Positions 13,144-20,759 of a DNA stretch of 20,759 bases are shown here, piece after piece (the stretch's first letter is position 1; each line of letters begins with the position of its first letter). The stretch comes from an uncultured Collinsella sp. (lineage in GTDB: Bacteria > Actinomycetota > Coriobacteriia > Coriobacteriales > Coriobacteriaceae), in assembly GCA_902494375.1 (NCBI GenBank), contig CABUTL010000006.1, positions 1-20,759 of the forward strand, in the 5' to 3' direction. Under the pieces are notes generated by a model. It did no database searches. It saw only the letters and a list, made by a program, of their open reading frames with translations, and had not been told where the DNA came from. Made by a program: the position numbers and the translations under genes.

Positions 13144-15168
13144 ATGCGTCAATTTAAGACCGAGAGCAAAAAACTGCTCGACCTCATGATCAACTCCATC
13201 TACACCAATAAAGAAATCTTCCTGCGCGAGCTTATCTCTAACGCGAGCGACGCCGTCGACAAGCTCAACTTTAAGAGCCTGCAGGACCCGAGCGTCAAGA
13301 TCGACCAGGGCGACCTGGCCATTCGCGTCTCCTTTGATAAAGACGCCCGCACCATTACCATCTCGGATAACGGCATTGGCATGACCGCCGAGGAGCTGGA
13401 GCGCAATCTGGGCACCATCGCCCATTCCGGCTCCGAGGAGTTTAAGACCGAGAACGCCGAGCAGCAGGGCTCCGATGTCGACATCATCGGTCAGTTTGGC
13501 GTGGGCTTCTACTCGGCTTTTATGGTCGCCAGCCATGTGAAGGTCGTCAGCCGCGCCTACGGCGAGGATGTCGCCCATGTGTGGGAATCCGACGGTCTTG
13601 AGGGCTACACCATCGAGGACGGCGAGCGCGCCGAGCACGGTACCGATGTCATCCTGACGCTGCGCGAGAACGAGAAGCTCGATGCCGACGGCGAGGCCGA
13701 GACCTACGATCGCTTCCTGACCGAGTGGGGTCTCAAGAGCCTGATTCAGCAGTACAGCAACTATGTGCGCTACCCGATTCAGATGATGGTGTCCAAGAGC
13801 CGCCAGAAACCCAAGCCCGAGGACGCCGGCGACGATTACAAGCCCGAGTACGAGGACTACCAGGAGCTCGAGACCGTCAATTCCATGACACCGATCTGGA
13901 AGAAGCGCAGCTCCGATGTCGAGCAGAAGGACTACGACGAGTTCTACAAGTCCACGTTCCACGACTTTGACGATCCTGCGCGCACCATCAGCTTCCATGC
14001 CGAGGGCACGCTCGAGTATGACGCCCTGCTGTTTGTGCCGGGCCGCGCGCCGTTCGATCTGTACAGCAAGGATTACGAGAAGGGTCTGGCGCTCTACAGC
14101 TCCAATGTCCTGATCATGGAGAAGTGCGACGACCTGCTGCCCGACTACTACAACTTTGTCCGCGGCGTCGTGGATTCCGCCGACGTGTCGCTCAACATCT
14201 CGCGCGAGACGCTGCAGCAGAACCGTCAGCTCAAGGCCATCGCCAAGCGTGTGGAAAAGAAGATTACCGCCGACCTTGAGGATATGCGTGACAACGACCG
14301 CGAGGCCTACGAGAAGTTCTTTGAGAACTTTGGCCGCGGTCTTAAGTACGGCATCTACTCGAGCTATGGCATGAAGGCCGATGAGCTCGCCGATCTGTTG
14401 CTGTTCTGGTCTGCCAAGGAACAGAAGATGATTACCCTGGCCGAGTATGCCAAGGGCATGCCCGAGGATCAGAAGGCCATCTACTACGCCGCCGGCGACT
14501 CGCGTGAGCGCTTGGCCAAGATACCCGTGGTAAAGGGCGTGCTCGACCGCGGTTATGACGTGCTGCTGCTGACGCAGGATGTGGATGAGTTCACGTTCCA
14601 GGCTATGCGTGAGTACGTTGCCGCCGATATGCCCAAGATCTACGAGGACGATGCTGCCCGCGAGGCTGCCGAGAAGGCTGTGGCCGACGGTGCCGAGCCC
14701 GAGGTCGAGGATCGTCATCTAGAGCTCAAGAACGTTGCGACTGGCGATCTTGATCTGGCGACCGAGGACGAGAAGAAGGAGGCCGAGGACGCCACCAAGG
14801 AAAACGAGGACCTCTTCAGCGCTATGAAGGAGGCGCTCGGTGACAAGGTCGAGAAAGTTGCCGTCTCCGCGCGCCTGACCGATGCCCCCGCTTGCATCAC
14901 CACCGAGGGCCCGCTTTCGCTCGAGATGGAGAAGGTGCTCCAGAAGGGTCCCGAGGGCGCGCCCGACGGTATGCCCAAGAGCCAGCGCGTGCTCGAGCTC
15001 AACGCCAAGCACCCGGTCTTCGACAAGCTTGTCGCTGCCCAGAAGGCAGGCGACGCCGACAAGATCAAGCAGTACTCCGGCTTGCTCTACGATCAGGCCC
15101 TGCTGGTCGAGGGCATCCTCCCCGAGGACCCCGTTGCCTTCGCGGCGGCTGTTTGCAACTTGATGTAG
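13144..15168 (+). CDS. htpG: Molecular chaperone HtpG (Hsp90)
   Basis: This 674-residue cytosolic ATP-dependent chaperone has the conserved GHKL ATP-binding site. E29 and N33 lie in FLRELISNASDAVDKL, DNGIGM is at about 75-80, and GQFGVGFYSAF is at about 116-126. The middle domain carries the conserved LNISRETLQQN with its ATP-contacting arginine, and the C-terminal dimerisation domain ends at TAG 15166-15168. A charged linker (about residues 215-245, rich in K, P, D, E) and an acidic stretch near 500-560 make it somewhat longer than the E. coli protein. AAAGGA (13132-13137) supports ATG 13144. It appears monocistronic: inverted repeats follow on the 3' side and the leader carries its own hairpin. 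Confidence 0.97.
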   Translation: MRQFKTESKKLLDLMINSIYTNKEIFLRELISNASDAVDKLNFKSLQDPSVKIDQGDLAIRVSFDKDARTITISDNGIGMTAEELERNLGTIAHSGSEEFKTENAEQQGSDVDIIGQFGVGFYSAFMVASHVKVVSRAYGEDVAHVWESDGLEGYTIEDGERAEHGTDVILTLRENEKLDADGEAETYDRFLTEWGLKSLIQQYSNYVRYPIQMMVSKSRQKPKPEDAGDDYKPEYEDYQELETVNSMTPIWKKRSSDVEQKDYDEFYKSTFHDFDDPARTISFHAEGTLEYDALLFVPGRAPFDLYSKDYEKGLALYSSNVLIMEKCDDLLPDYYNFVRGVVDSADVSLNISRETLQQNRQLKAIAKRVEKKITADLEDMRDNDREAYEKFFENFGRGLKYGIYSSYGMKADELADLLLFWSAKEQKMITLAEYAKGMPEDQKAIYYAAGDSRERLAKIPVVKGVLDRGYDVLLLTQDVDEFTFQAMREYVAADMPKIYEDDAAREAAEKAVADGAEPEVEDRHLELKNVATGDLDLATEDEKKEAEDATKENEDLFSAMKEALGDKVEKVAVSARLTDAPACITTEGPLSLEMEKVLQKGPEGAPDGMPKSQRVLELNAKHPVFDKLVAAQKAGDADKIKQYSGLLYDQALLVEGILPEDPVAFAAAVCNLM

Positions 15169-15175
15169 TTAGGTA

Positions 15176-15202
15176 GTTACGCGGTTCTACGAACCGCGTA
15201 AC
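15176..15202 (+). repeat. Perfect hairpin behind htpG, copy 1
   Basis: GTTACGCGGTTC and GAACCGCGTAAC form a perfect 12-bp stem around TAC. It is followed by CTCGACGCTGC. A second hairpin with the same top (GTTC-TA(A)C-GAAC) and the same following sequence (TCGACGCTGC) comes next. There is no T run, so a simple terminator is unlikely. Confidence 0.65.
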
Positions 15203-15220
15203 GGCTCGACGCTGCCCTCA

Positions 15221-15248
15221 GTTCCGCCGTTCTAACGAACGGCGGACC
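15221..15248 (+). repeat. Hairpin behind htpG, copy 2
   Basis: TCCGCCGTTC and GAACGGCGGA form a perfect 10-bp stem around TAAC. Compared with the previous hairpin, the lower stem differs on both sides but stays paired. It is followed by TCGACGCTGC, which leads directly into the 100-nt hairpin. Confidence 0.65.
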
Positions 15249-15260
15249 AGTCGACGCTGC

Positions 15261-15360
15261 GCGGGCGCCAGAGCGACAACTTGTCATTCAAAGAGGACGG
15301 CATGACCAGAAGGTCTATGCCGTCCTCTTTTCATGCCAATTTGTTCGCTCTGGCGCCCGC
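15261..15360 (+). repeat. 100-nt nested hairpin element, copy A
   Basis: The outer stem GCGGGCGCCAGAGCGA (15261-15276) is complementary to 15345-15360. A middle stem TTGTCAT/ATGCCAA (6 of 7 paired) leads to an inner perfect stem of 14 bp (15290-15303 with 15317-15330). The apex is GACC-AGAA-GGTC (15304-15315) with one unpaired T just 3' of it. The inner stem is followed by TTTTCAT, so it could act as an elaborate terminator for htpG. The flanks are CTGC on the 5' side and TCGCTGGCATT (15361-15371) on the 3' side, both identical to those of copy B at 20656-20755. Confidence 0.8.
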
Positions 15361-15403
15361 TCGCTGGCATTGCCAAAACATCGACGTTGCCGTGGTCCTA
15401 AGT

Positions 15404-15457
15404 AGTCATTGGGGACGTTTTTGTTTGACTAGTCGTTTAAGAACGTCCCCGATGACT
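15404..15457. repeat. GGGGACGTT palindrome
   Basis: AGTCATTGGGGACGTT (15404-15419) is complementary to AACGTCCCCGATGACT (15442-15457) except at one position. The loop centre contains the palindrome GACTAGTC (15427-15434). This is the intact form of the repeat seen in decayed form at 12939-12979. It could be a REP-like element. Confidence 0.7.
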
Positions 15458-15516
15458 ATTTGAATTGCTAATTTGTGCGGGTTGTGGTTTTGTGACCTGC
15501 TGAAATTTAAGATACT

Positions 15517-15528
15517 GTACAACTGTAC
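15517..15528. promoter_or_regulatory. Candidate operator upstream of the YhgE/Pip genes
   Basis: GTACA-AC-TGTAC is a short palindrome, suitable for a dimeric repressor. Next to it GTAG-N7-CTAC (15543-15557) overlaps TATATT (15547-15552), a possible -10 box; GATACT (15511-15516) is another. No convincing -35 is visible. This is the only promoter-like stretch between the repeats and the first YhgE/Pip gene. Confidence 0.35.
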
Positions 15529-15659
15529 GTTAATTTGTCTTCGTAGTATATTGCTACCCGCAAAACTCAATACCATTGTGCTCTGAGACGCTAAAGCGCC
15601 TACGTACAATGGTTGTCGATAGTACGATTCGATTTAACGACAGGATGGATGGTCCAAGC

Positions 15660-18425
15660 GTGAGTCTCGGCAGCAAACTATCCAATGCAAAGGTGTCCTT
15701 TGCGATATTTAAGCGCGACATTAAGCGACTGCTTGTGAACCCCGTCGCCTTGGTGGTTACCCTTGGCGTGTGCGTTATTCCCTCGCTGTATGCCTGGTAT
15801 AACATCGTGGCAAACTGGGATCCGTATGGAAACACCCAAGGCATCAAGATTGCTATCGCCAACAACGATCGAGGCACCCAAAACGACTTGGTGGGTGAGC
15901 TCAACGCTGGCGACAAAGTGGTCGACCAGCTCAAGGAGAATCATCAGTTGGGCTGGACGTTCGTCGACTCGACGGCCGATGCCAAGGAGGGCGTCGAGAG
16001 CGGCGAGTACTATGCCGCTATCGTGATTCCCAAGAACTTCTCGGATAACCTGGTTTCGATGCTCGACGGCAACTACCATCAGCCCAAGCTCACGTACTAC
16101 GTCAATGAGAAGAAGAGCGCCATTGCGCCCAAGGTTACCGATACCGGTGCAAACACCATCGAGGAGCAGATCAACTCGGAATTTGTCTCTACGGTAGGCA
16201 AGACTGTTGCCGGTATCGCCAAGGATGCCGGTGTCGATTTAAAGGACAAGGCAACCCAGACTCAGGACTCGCTGGCAAGTTCGGTGTCCGAGGCGTCCGA
16301 CACCTTGGGCGAGGTGCGCGATTCGATTGGCGATATGAATGCCGCCATCGATAAGACGAGTGGCGCTATCGCCTCGGCTGATGCGGCACTTGCCGGCTTG
16401 CAAGGCCAGGCACCGTCGCTGACGCAGGCGATCTCCCAGGGCAACGACCTGCTGAGCGAAGCTCGCTCCACGGCGGGCAACTCCATCACCTCGCTCTCCA
16501 AGGCGCTCTCGGAAGGCAGCCTTGCGCTCACCAAGACGTCGGCCTCTGCGAACGCTGCCATCGGCAAGCTGACGGGCGCGGTCACATCTACGACCACCCG
16601 TATCGACAACTCGCTCGAGTCTCTTCAAGCGACGATCGACCACAATAAGGCCGTTATCGGGCACTTGGAGATTCTCGCCAATGACACGTCGACAGGTTCC
16701 GAGGAAATTGATGCGCGCATTGTATCGACCATCGATTTGCTTCGAGAGCAGAATGAAAAGCTTCAGAGCATCAAGGACGGTCTGTCCGCGCAGTCGAGCG
16801 CCATGGCGAATGACGCAGCGGCTGTTTCGGGTGCCAGTGACGCTATCAATAACGCAATTCATACCGGTGCGACCAACCTTGGCCAAGCCCAGACGGACTT
16901 GGGCCAAAACGCGCTGCCGAAGGCCTCGAGCGCGCTCGACTCTTTTGCTGCCGTTTCGGGCGACCTGACCGGTATCGTCTCGGGTATGACACCTACACTT
17001 GCAAATGCGCGCGGCACGTTGGCGCAGCTTAGCGCTACGCTCGGCCAGGCCAAGACCACGCTGTCCCAGACCGATTCCTCGCTTGCCAAGGTCCAGGACA
17101 AGCTTGCAACCGCCGCCAATGACATCGCGGCGCTGCAGACCTCCGAGTCCATGGGCGAGCTGGCCGATCTGATGGGCGTCGATGTCAATGACGTGGCAGA
17201 TTTCATGGCGTCTCCGGTTGAGTTGACGTCCAAGTCAATCTATCCGGTCAAGAGCTTTGGCTCGGGCATCGCTCCCTTCTACACCAATCTGGCGCTTTGG
17301 GTGGGCGGCTATGTGCTCATCGCCATTTACAAGCTCGAGGTCGACCGTGAAGGTGTTGGCAGCTTTACGGCGCGCCAAGGCTACTTTGGCCGCTGGTTGC
17401 TCATGGTGATCCTGGGCGCATTGCAGGCCATCATCGTTACGGTAGGCGATCTGGTGATTGGCGTGCAGTGCGTCAGCCCGCTGCTGTTCGTGCTGGGCGG
17501 CATCGCCATTTCGTTCACCTACGTCAATATCATCTATGCGCTGTCCACCACGTTTAAGCATATCGGCAAGGCTATCGGCGTCATTCTCGTCATCGTGCAG
17601 ATCCCGGGTTCGTCGGGCATGTACCCCATCGAGATGATGCCCGGCTTCTTCCAGTGGCTGCACCCGCTGCTGCCCTTTACCTACGGCATCAATCTGCTGC
17701 GCGAGACGGTCGGCGGCATGTATTCGTTCAACTACCTGTTTAACCTGTGCATTCTGGGCGTGTTCTTGATCGTGGCGCTCTTTATCGGCCTGCAGCTGCG
17801 TCCGCTGCTGCTCAACCTTAACCTGCTCTTTGATAAACAGCTCTCCACGACCGGTATGATGATTTGCGAGTCCAACGACCTGCCGCGCCAGCGCTACTCG
17901 CTGCGCACGGCCATGCGCGTCATGCTCGATTCCGATTCGTACCGTCGCGAACTGCTCGATCATGCGGTCGCCTTTGAACATCGCTACCCGTACTACATCA
18001 AGGGCGGTTTTGCCGCCGTGGTGGGCGTTCAGGTCCTGCTCTTTGTCCTGTCGACGGTTCTCGATATCGACAATAACGGCAAGATCATCCTGCTTGTCAT
18101 TTGGATCATCTCGGTTATTGCCATCTGCGGCTGGCTTATCAATATCGAATATATCCGAGCGAGCCTCAATACCCAGATGCGCATCTCGGCGCTTTCGGAT
18201 GAGGACCTGCGTCGCGAGATGCGCGAACACACGGCCGCCATTCCTGCCGCCCGCCACATGTTTGGCCTCAACGCCAGCGAGCGTGGTGCCAAGGGCGGCG
18301 ATCAGTCCACGGGCCGCTTGCCGCATATCGGCTCGCACCATAAATCTCAGGGCAGCGACAGCACAGCCACAAATGATGGAGATACCACCGCGCTTGGCAA
18401 GCACTCCAAAGGAGGTGAGGCATAA
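15660..18425 (+). CDS. YhgE/Pip-family membrane protein 1, with C-terminal extension
   Basis: This large envelope protein belongs to the family of Lactococcus Pip and Bacillus YhgE/YueB (phage-receptor type), with an ABC-2-like membrane domain. From GTG 15660 it has 921 residues. A first membrane helix at about 27-49 is followed by the family hallmark SLYAWYNIVANWDPYGNT. A long extracellular Ala/Ser/Thr-rich, helical and probably coiled-coil region spans about 195-515. A multi-helix membrane domain (about 535-725) begins near GSGIAPFYTNLALWVGG. Unlike its neighbour it continues for about 200 residues, with two more hydrophobic helices (about 781-830) and a polar, low-complexity tail rich in G, S, H and K. 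The start is uncertain: ATG 15609 and ATG 15645 are in frame; 15660 has the purine-rich AGGATGGATGG upstream and best matches the paralogue. Substrate or partner is unknown. Confidence 0.88.
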   Translation: MSLGSKLSNAKVSFAIFKRDIKRLLVNPVALVVTLGVCVIPSLYAWYNIVANWDPYGNTQGIKIAIANNDRGTQNDLVGELNAGDKVVDQLKENHQLGWTFVDSTADAKEGVESGEYYAAIVIPKNFSDNLVSMLDGNYHQPKLTYYVNEKKSAIAPKVTDTGANTIEEQINSEFVSTVGKTVAGIAKDAGVDLKDKATQTQDSLASSVSEASDTLGEVRDSIGDMNAAIDKTSGAIASADAALAGLQGQAPSLTQAISQGNDLLSEARSTAGNSITSLSKALSEGSLALTKTSASANAAIGKLTGAVTSTTTRIDNSLESLQATIDHNKAVIGHLEILANDTSTGSEEIDARIVSTIDLLREQNEKLQSIKDGLSAQSSAMANDAAAVSGASDAINNAIHTGATNLGQAQTDLGQNALPKASSALDSFAAVSGDLTGIVSGMTPTLANARGTLAQLSATLGQAKTTLSQTDSSLAKVQDKLATAANDIAALQTSESMGELADLMGVDVNDVADFMASPVELTSKSIYPVKSFGSGIAPFYTNLALWVGGYVLIAIYKLEVDREGVGSFTARQGYFGRWLLMVILGALQAIIVTVGDLVIGVQCVSPLLFVLGGIAISFTYVNIIYALSTTFKHIGKAIGVILVIVQIPGSSGMYPIEMMPGFFQWLHPLLPFTYGINLLRETVGGMYSFNYLFNLCILGVFLIVALFIGLQLRPLLLNLNLLFDKQLSTTGMMICESNDLPRQRYSLRTAMRVMLDSDSYRRELLDHAVAFEHRYPYYIKGGFAAVVGVQVLLFVLSTVLDIDNNGKIILLVIWIISVIAICGWLINIEYIRASLNTQMRISALSDEDLRREMREHTAAIPAARHMFGLNASERGAKGGDQSTGRLPHIGSHHKSQGSDSTATNDGDTTALGKHSKGGEA

Positions 18426-20615
18426 ATGAAGAACATCCTGCATCTGTTTAAGCGCGATGTCCAAAACGTGTCTCGCTCCGTGATCGGCTTGGTTGTCGTG
18501 ATGGGCCTCATTATCGTACCGTGTCTGTACGCGTGGTTTAACATCGCCGGCAGCTGGGATCCGTACGGCAACACCGGCAATCTTAAGATCGCCGTGGTCA
18601 ACACCGATGAGGGTTACGAGAGCGATTTGATCCCCGTCGAGGTTAACGTGGGCGAAAACGTGACCGCCACCCTACGCGGCAACGAGAGCTTCGATTGGGT
18701 TGTGCTCAACAATCGCGAAAAGGCTATCGAGGGCGTTAAGTCGGGCGCGTACTATGCTGCCGTCGTTATCCCCAAAACGTTTAGCGCTGACATGATGACG
18801 CTTTTCTCGACCGACGTGAAGCATGCCGATATCGAGTTCTACGAGAATCAGAAGGCCAACGCCATTGCGCAGATCGTGACCGAGAAGGGTTCGAGCGCCG
18901 TCCAGAGCCAGGTTAACAAAACTTTTACCGAGACCATTACGACGATCGGTCTTAAGACGGTGTCCAGCCTGCTCGATTACATGAGCACCGACCAGGTGGG
19001 TAACTTTATCGCCAACCTGTCCTCGACGCTCGGCGATTCGATTGAGGACCTGCGAGACGTTCGGGCAAATGCTTCGTCGCTGGCGGGCATTTTGAGCTCC
19101 ACGTCCGATTCGCTGACGTCGGCGAGCGGCATGCTCAAGCAGACGGGCACGGTCGATGAGTCAACGAAGCAGCTGATGGAGCATGTCAAGAGCGGTATTA
19201 GCGATTCCAAGGAAGCGCTGAAGGACGCCAACGACGCCATCAATGCCGCGATTGACGGAAGCGCGGGCTCGTTTGACAACGTGTCCGCCGAGCTTGCGAA
19301 GGCATTTGATGCCGCGAATCAACATGTCGACCTTACAGTGTCCCAGCTCAACGATGCCGCGGCGGCGCTCAACACGCGTGCCGACGATATCGACGCCACG
19401 GCCGACCAGCTCCGCAGCTTTGCCGATCAGGTGACTGACGAAAAACTCCAGGACAGCCTCAAGTCTGTGGCAACATCGCTGAGCAGGATTGCTGTGGAGT
19501 ATCGCAACAACGCCAAGGACTTGACGGCCACCGCGAAGTCTCTCTCTGACAGCATGGCAGAGGTTAATAAGTCGCGTGCCGAGGTCGATCAGGCAATCGC
19601 GGATGCCAAGGCTGGTATCTCGGGCGCCAAGACTGACTACGACTCTACGTTTTCGGCCAAGGCAAAGGAGCTCAAGAAGACCATCTCGGGCGTTTTGGAT
19701 TCGCTGAACGGTATTTCGAACGATCTGGATAGTGCTGTTGCTGGCCTGACCGACGCATCCGGTTCGCTGGCAAAGGGCCTCTCCAAGGCTGCAAAGCTGG
19801 TCAACAAGGCTTCTGATCAGCTGGGCGAGGCGTCGGACAAGATCAGTGCGTTTAAGGACGAGCTCGACGGCGCCTTGATGTCGGATGACCTCGCTACGAT
19901 CAAGACGATGATCGGCAATGATCCCGAGGGTCTGGCCGTGTCGCTTTCCGGCCCCGTCGCGCTCGATCGCAAGCCGGTCTATCCGATCCGCAACTACGGT
20001 TCGGCCATGGCACCGTTCTACACGATTCTGTCGCTCTGGGTGGGCTCGATTGTGCTGGCGGCCATGATGAAGGTCTCGGTTGACGATGAGCTTATCAACG
20101 AGCTCATCCCCGTGCGCCTGCACGAGATCTACCTGGGCCGCTACCTGTTCTTTGGCGGTCTGGCCCTGCTGCAGGCAACGCTCGTGTGTGCGGGCGACAT
20201 CCTGTTCTTTGGCATCCAGTGCGACGACCCGCTGCAGTTTGTGCTGGCGGGCTGGGTCGCGAGTCTCGTGTTCTCCAATATCGTCTACACGCTTACGGTT
20301 TCGTTTGGCGATATCGGCAAGGCGCTCGCCGTCGTGCTGCTGGTCATGCAGGTCGGCGGTTCGGGCGGCACGTTCCCCATCGAGATGACCGGCCCCGTGT
20401 TCCAGGCGATCTATCCGTTCCTGCCGTTCACCCACGGCATCAACGCCATGCATGCCGCCATGGCCGGTGCGTACCACATGGAGTACTGGATTGAGCTAGG
20501 CATTCTGGCGAGCTATCTGATTCCGTCGCTGGCCCTGGGCGTCGTCTTCCGCCGCCCAGTCATCAAAGCCAACGACTGGATCATCGAAAAGCTGGAATCG
20601 ACAAAGCTAATTTAG
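18426..20615 (+). CDS. YhgE/Pip-family membrane protein 2
   Basis: This 729-residue paralogue of the preceding protein starts immediately after its stop codon. The ribosome-binding site AAAGGAGGTGA (18408-18418) is a full match to the anti-Shine-Dalgarno and lies inside the upstream gene, so expression is coupled and strong. The N-terminal helix (about 14-37) is followed by CLYAWFNIAGSWDPYGNT, nearly the same as in protein 1. The extracellular region (about 180-500) is helical, Ala/Ser/Asp-rich and without cysteine. The membrane domain (about 520-711) begins with GSAMAPFYTILSLWVGS and ends in a short cytoplasmic tail. It lacks the extra C-terminal helices of protein 1. The two probably form a heteromeric complex spanning the envelope (inference). 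Family members act as phage receptors or in type VII secretion (EsaA), but no other secretion genes are here. Confidence 0.92.
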   Translation: MKNILHLFKRDVQNVSRSVIGLVVVMGLIIVPCLYAWFNIAGSWDPYGNTGNLKIAVVNTDEGYESDLIPVEVNVGENVTATLRGNESFDWVVLNNREKAIEGVKSGAYYAAVVIPKTFSADMMTLFSTDVKHADIEFYENQKANAIAQIVTEKGSSAVQSQVNKTFTETITTIGLKTVSSLLDYMSTDQVGNFIANLSSTLGDSIEDLRDVRANASSLAGILSSTSDSLTSASGMLKQTGTVDESTKQLMEHVKSGISDSKEALKDANDAINAAIDGSAGSFDNVSAELAKAFDAANQHVDLTVSQLNDAAAALNTRADDIDATADQLRSFADQVTDEKLQDSLKSVATSLSRIAVEYRNNAKDLTATAKSLSDSMAEVNKSRAEVDQAIADAKAGISGAKTDYDSTFSAKAKELKKTISGVLDSLNGISNDLDSAVAGLTDASGSLAKGLSKAAKLVNKASDQLGEASDKISAFKDELDGALMSDDLATIKTMIGNDPEGLAVSLSGPVALDRKPVYPIRNYGSAMAPFYTILSLWVGSIVLAAMMKVSVDDELINELIPVRLHEIYLGRYLFFGGLALLQATLVCAGDILFFGIQCDDPLQFVLAGWVASLVFSNIVYTLTVSFGDIGKALAVVLLVMQVGGSGGTFPIEMTGPVFQAIYPFLPFTHGINAMHAAMAGAYHMEYWIELGILASYLIPSLALGVVFRRPVIKANDWIIEKLESTKLI

Positions 20616-20655
20616 TGCGGCAACGTTAACGCTGATGTAGCACTAATGCCAGCGA

Positions 20656-20755
20656 GCGAGCCGCATTTGCGCCAAGGTGACGTGAAATGAAAGGGCGCTG
20701 ACCTTCTGGTCGCGCCCTTGAAATTGAACGTCAGATTGGCGTGAATGCGGCTCGC
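20656..20755 (-). repeat. 100-nt nested hairpin element, copy B (inverted relative to copy A)
   Basis: The outer stem GCGAGCCGCATT (20656-20667) pairs with 20744-20755 and continues as TGCGCCAA/TTGGCGTG with two G-U pairs. After a 2x2 internal loop, TGACGT/ACGTCA pairs. The inner stem is AAGGGCGC/GCGCCCTT, and the apex on the - strand is GACC-AGAA-GGTC with one unpaired base just 3' of it, exactly as in copy A. The 3' flank on the - strand is TCGCTGGCATT (20655 to 20645) and the 5' flank is CTGC (20759 to 20756). The total length is 100 nt, the same as copy A. The gap 20616-20655 before it shows only the short palindrome CGTTAACG. Confidence 0.8.
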
Positions 20756-20759
20756 GCAG

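Noticed and set aside
13060..14718. 552-codon open frame on the - strand
   Set aside because: It is fully antisense to htpG, and its low-complexity Leu/Gly/Val composition is a shadow of the htpG codon pattern.
15176..15457. CRISPR array behind htpG
   Set aside because: The repeats are individual hairpins of different sequence and spacing, without equal-length spacers or cas genes.
17235..20477. Long - strand open frames antisense to the YhgE/Pip genes
   Set aside because: They have shadow composition, no ribosome-binding site and no promoter; the + strand frames have clear family motifs.

Overview
The window looks like chromosome of a gut Coriobacteriia (Actinomycetota), most probably Collinsella. 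This is inferred from the moderately high GC content, the very long YhgE/Pip-type membrane proteins, the VanRS-like and PhoPR-like signalling genes and the style of the intergenic repeats. No database could be searched, so the genus is an inference. Coding is dense and almost all on the + strand; one gene (D-Ala-D-Ala carboxypeptidase) is on the - strand. I see no CRISPR array, complete insertion sequence, integrase or prophage.

Layout. 1-310: two identical tandem tRNA-Arg(ACG) genes, the first missing its first base at the window edge. 496-2937: an 813-residue protein of unknown function with TPR-like helices. 2987-3443: tRNA-Ser(GCT) with promoter and terminator, then a degenerate copy of its 3' end and terminator, with a strongly folded element between the two copies. 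3444-6942: a secreted PBP5-type carboxypeptidase divergent from a VanR/VanS-like two-component system. 7046-10142: pstB followed by a PhoP/PhoR-like two-component system, which is a phosphate-response cluster without the other Pst subunits. 10338-12402: a chain-length/kinase-activator protein, a BY-type tyrosine kinase and a PHP-type phosphatase, which are the regulatory genes of a capsule locus with no glycosyltransferases beside them. 12441-12941: an ElaA-like acetyltransferase. 13144-15168: htpG. 15169-15659: an intergenic region packed with inverted repeats. 15660-20615: two adjacent YhgE/Pip-family membrane proteins.

The most unusual signal is a pair of 100-nt nested hairpins, at 15261-15360 and 20656-20755, in opposite orientation on either side of the YhgE/Pip pair. 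They share the apical helix GACC-AGAA-GGTC, a one-base bulge just 3' of it, a 5' flank CTGC and a 3' flank TCGCTGGCATT. Their stems differ in sequence but stay base-paired, which is what a structure-conserved RNA or a palindromic mobile repeat would show. A second structured element (3178-3301) lies directly behind tRNA-Ser. An inverted T-arm motif (GGATTCGAACC) occurs three times, each time downstream of a tRNA terminator or terminator-like copy.

Functionally, much of the window concerns the cell surface: peptidoglycan trimming under a VanRS-like sensor, phosphate sensing, polysaccharide control by tyrosine phosphorylation, and large envelope-spanning proteins. Candidate response-regulator sites were found upstream of the VanR-like gene and of pstB.
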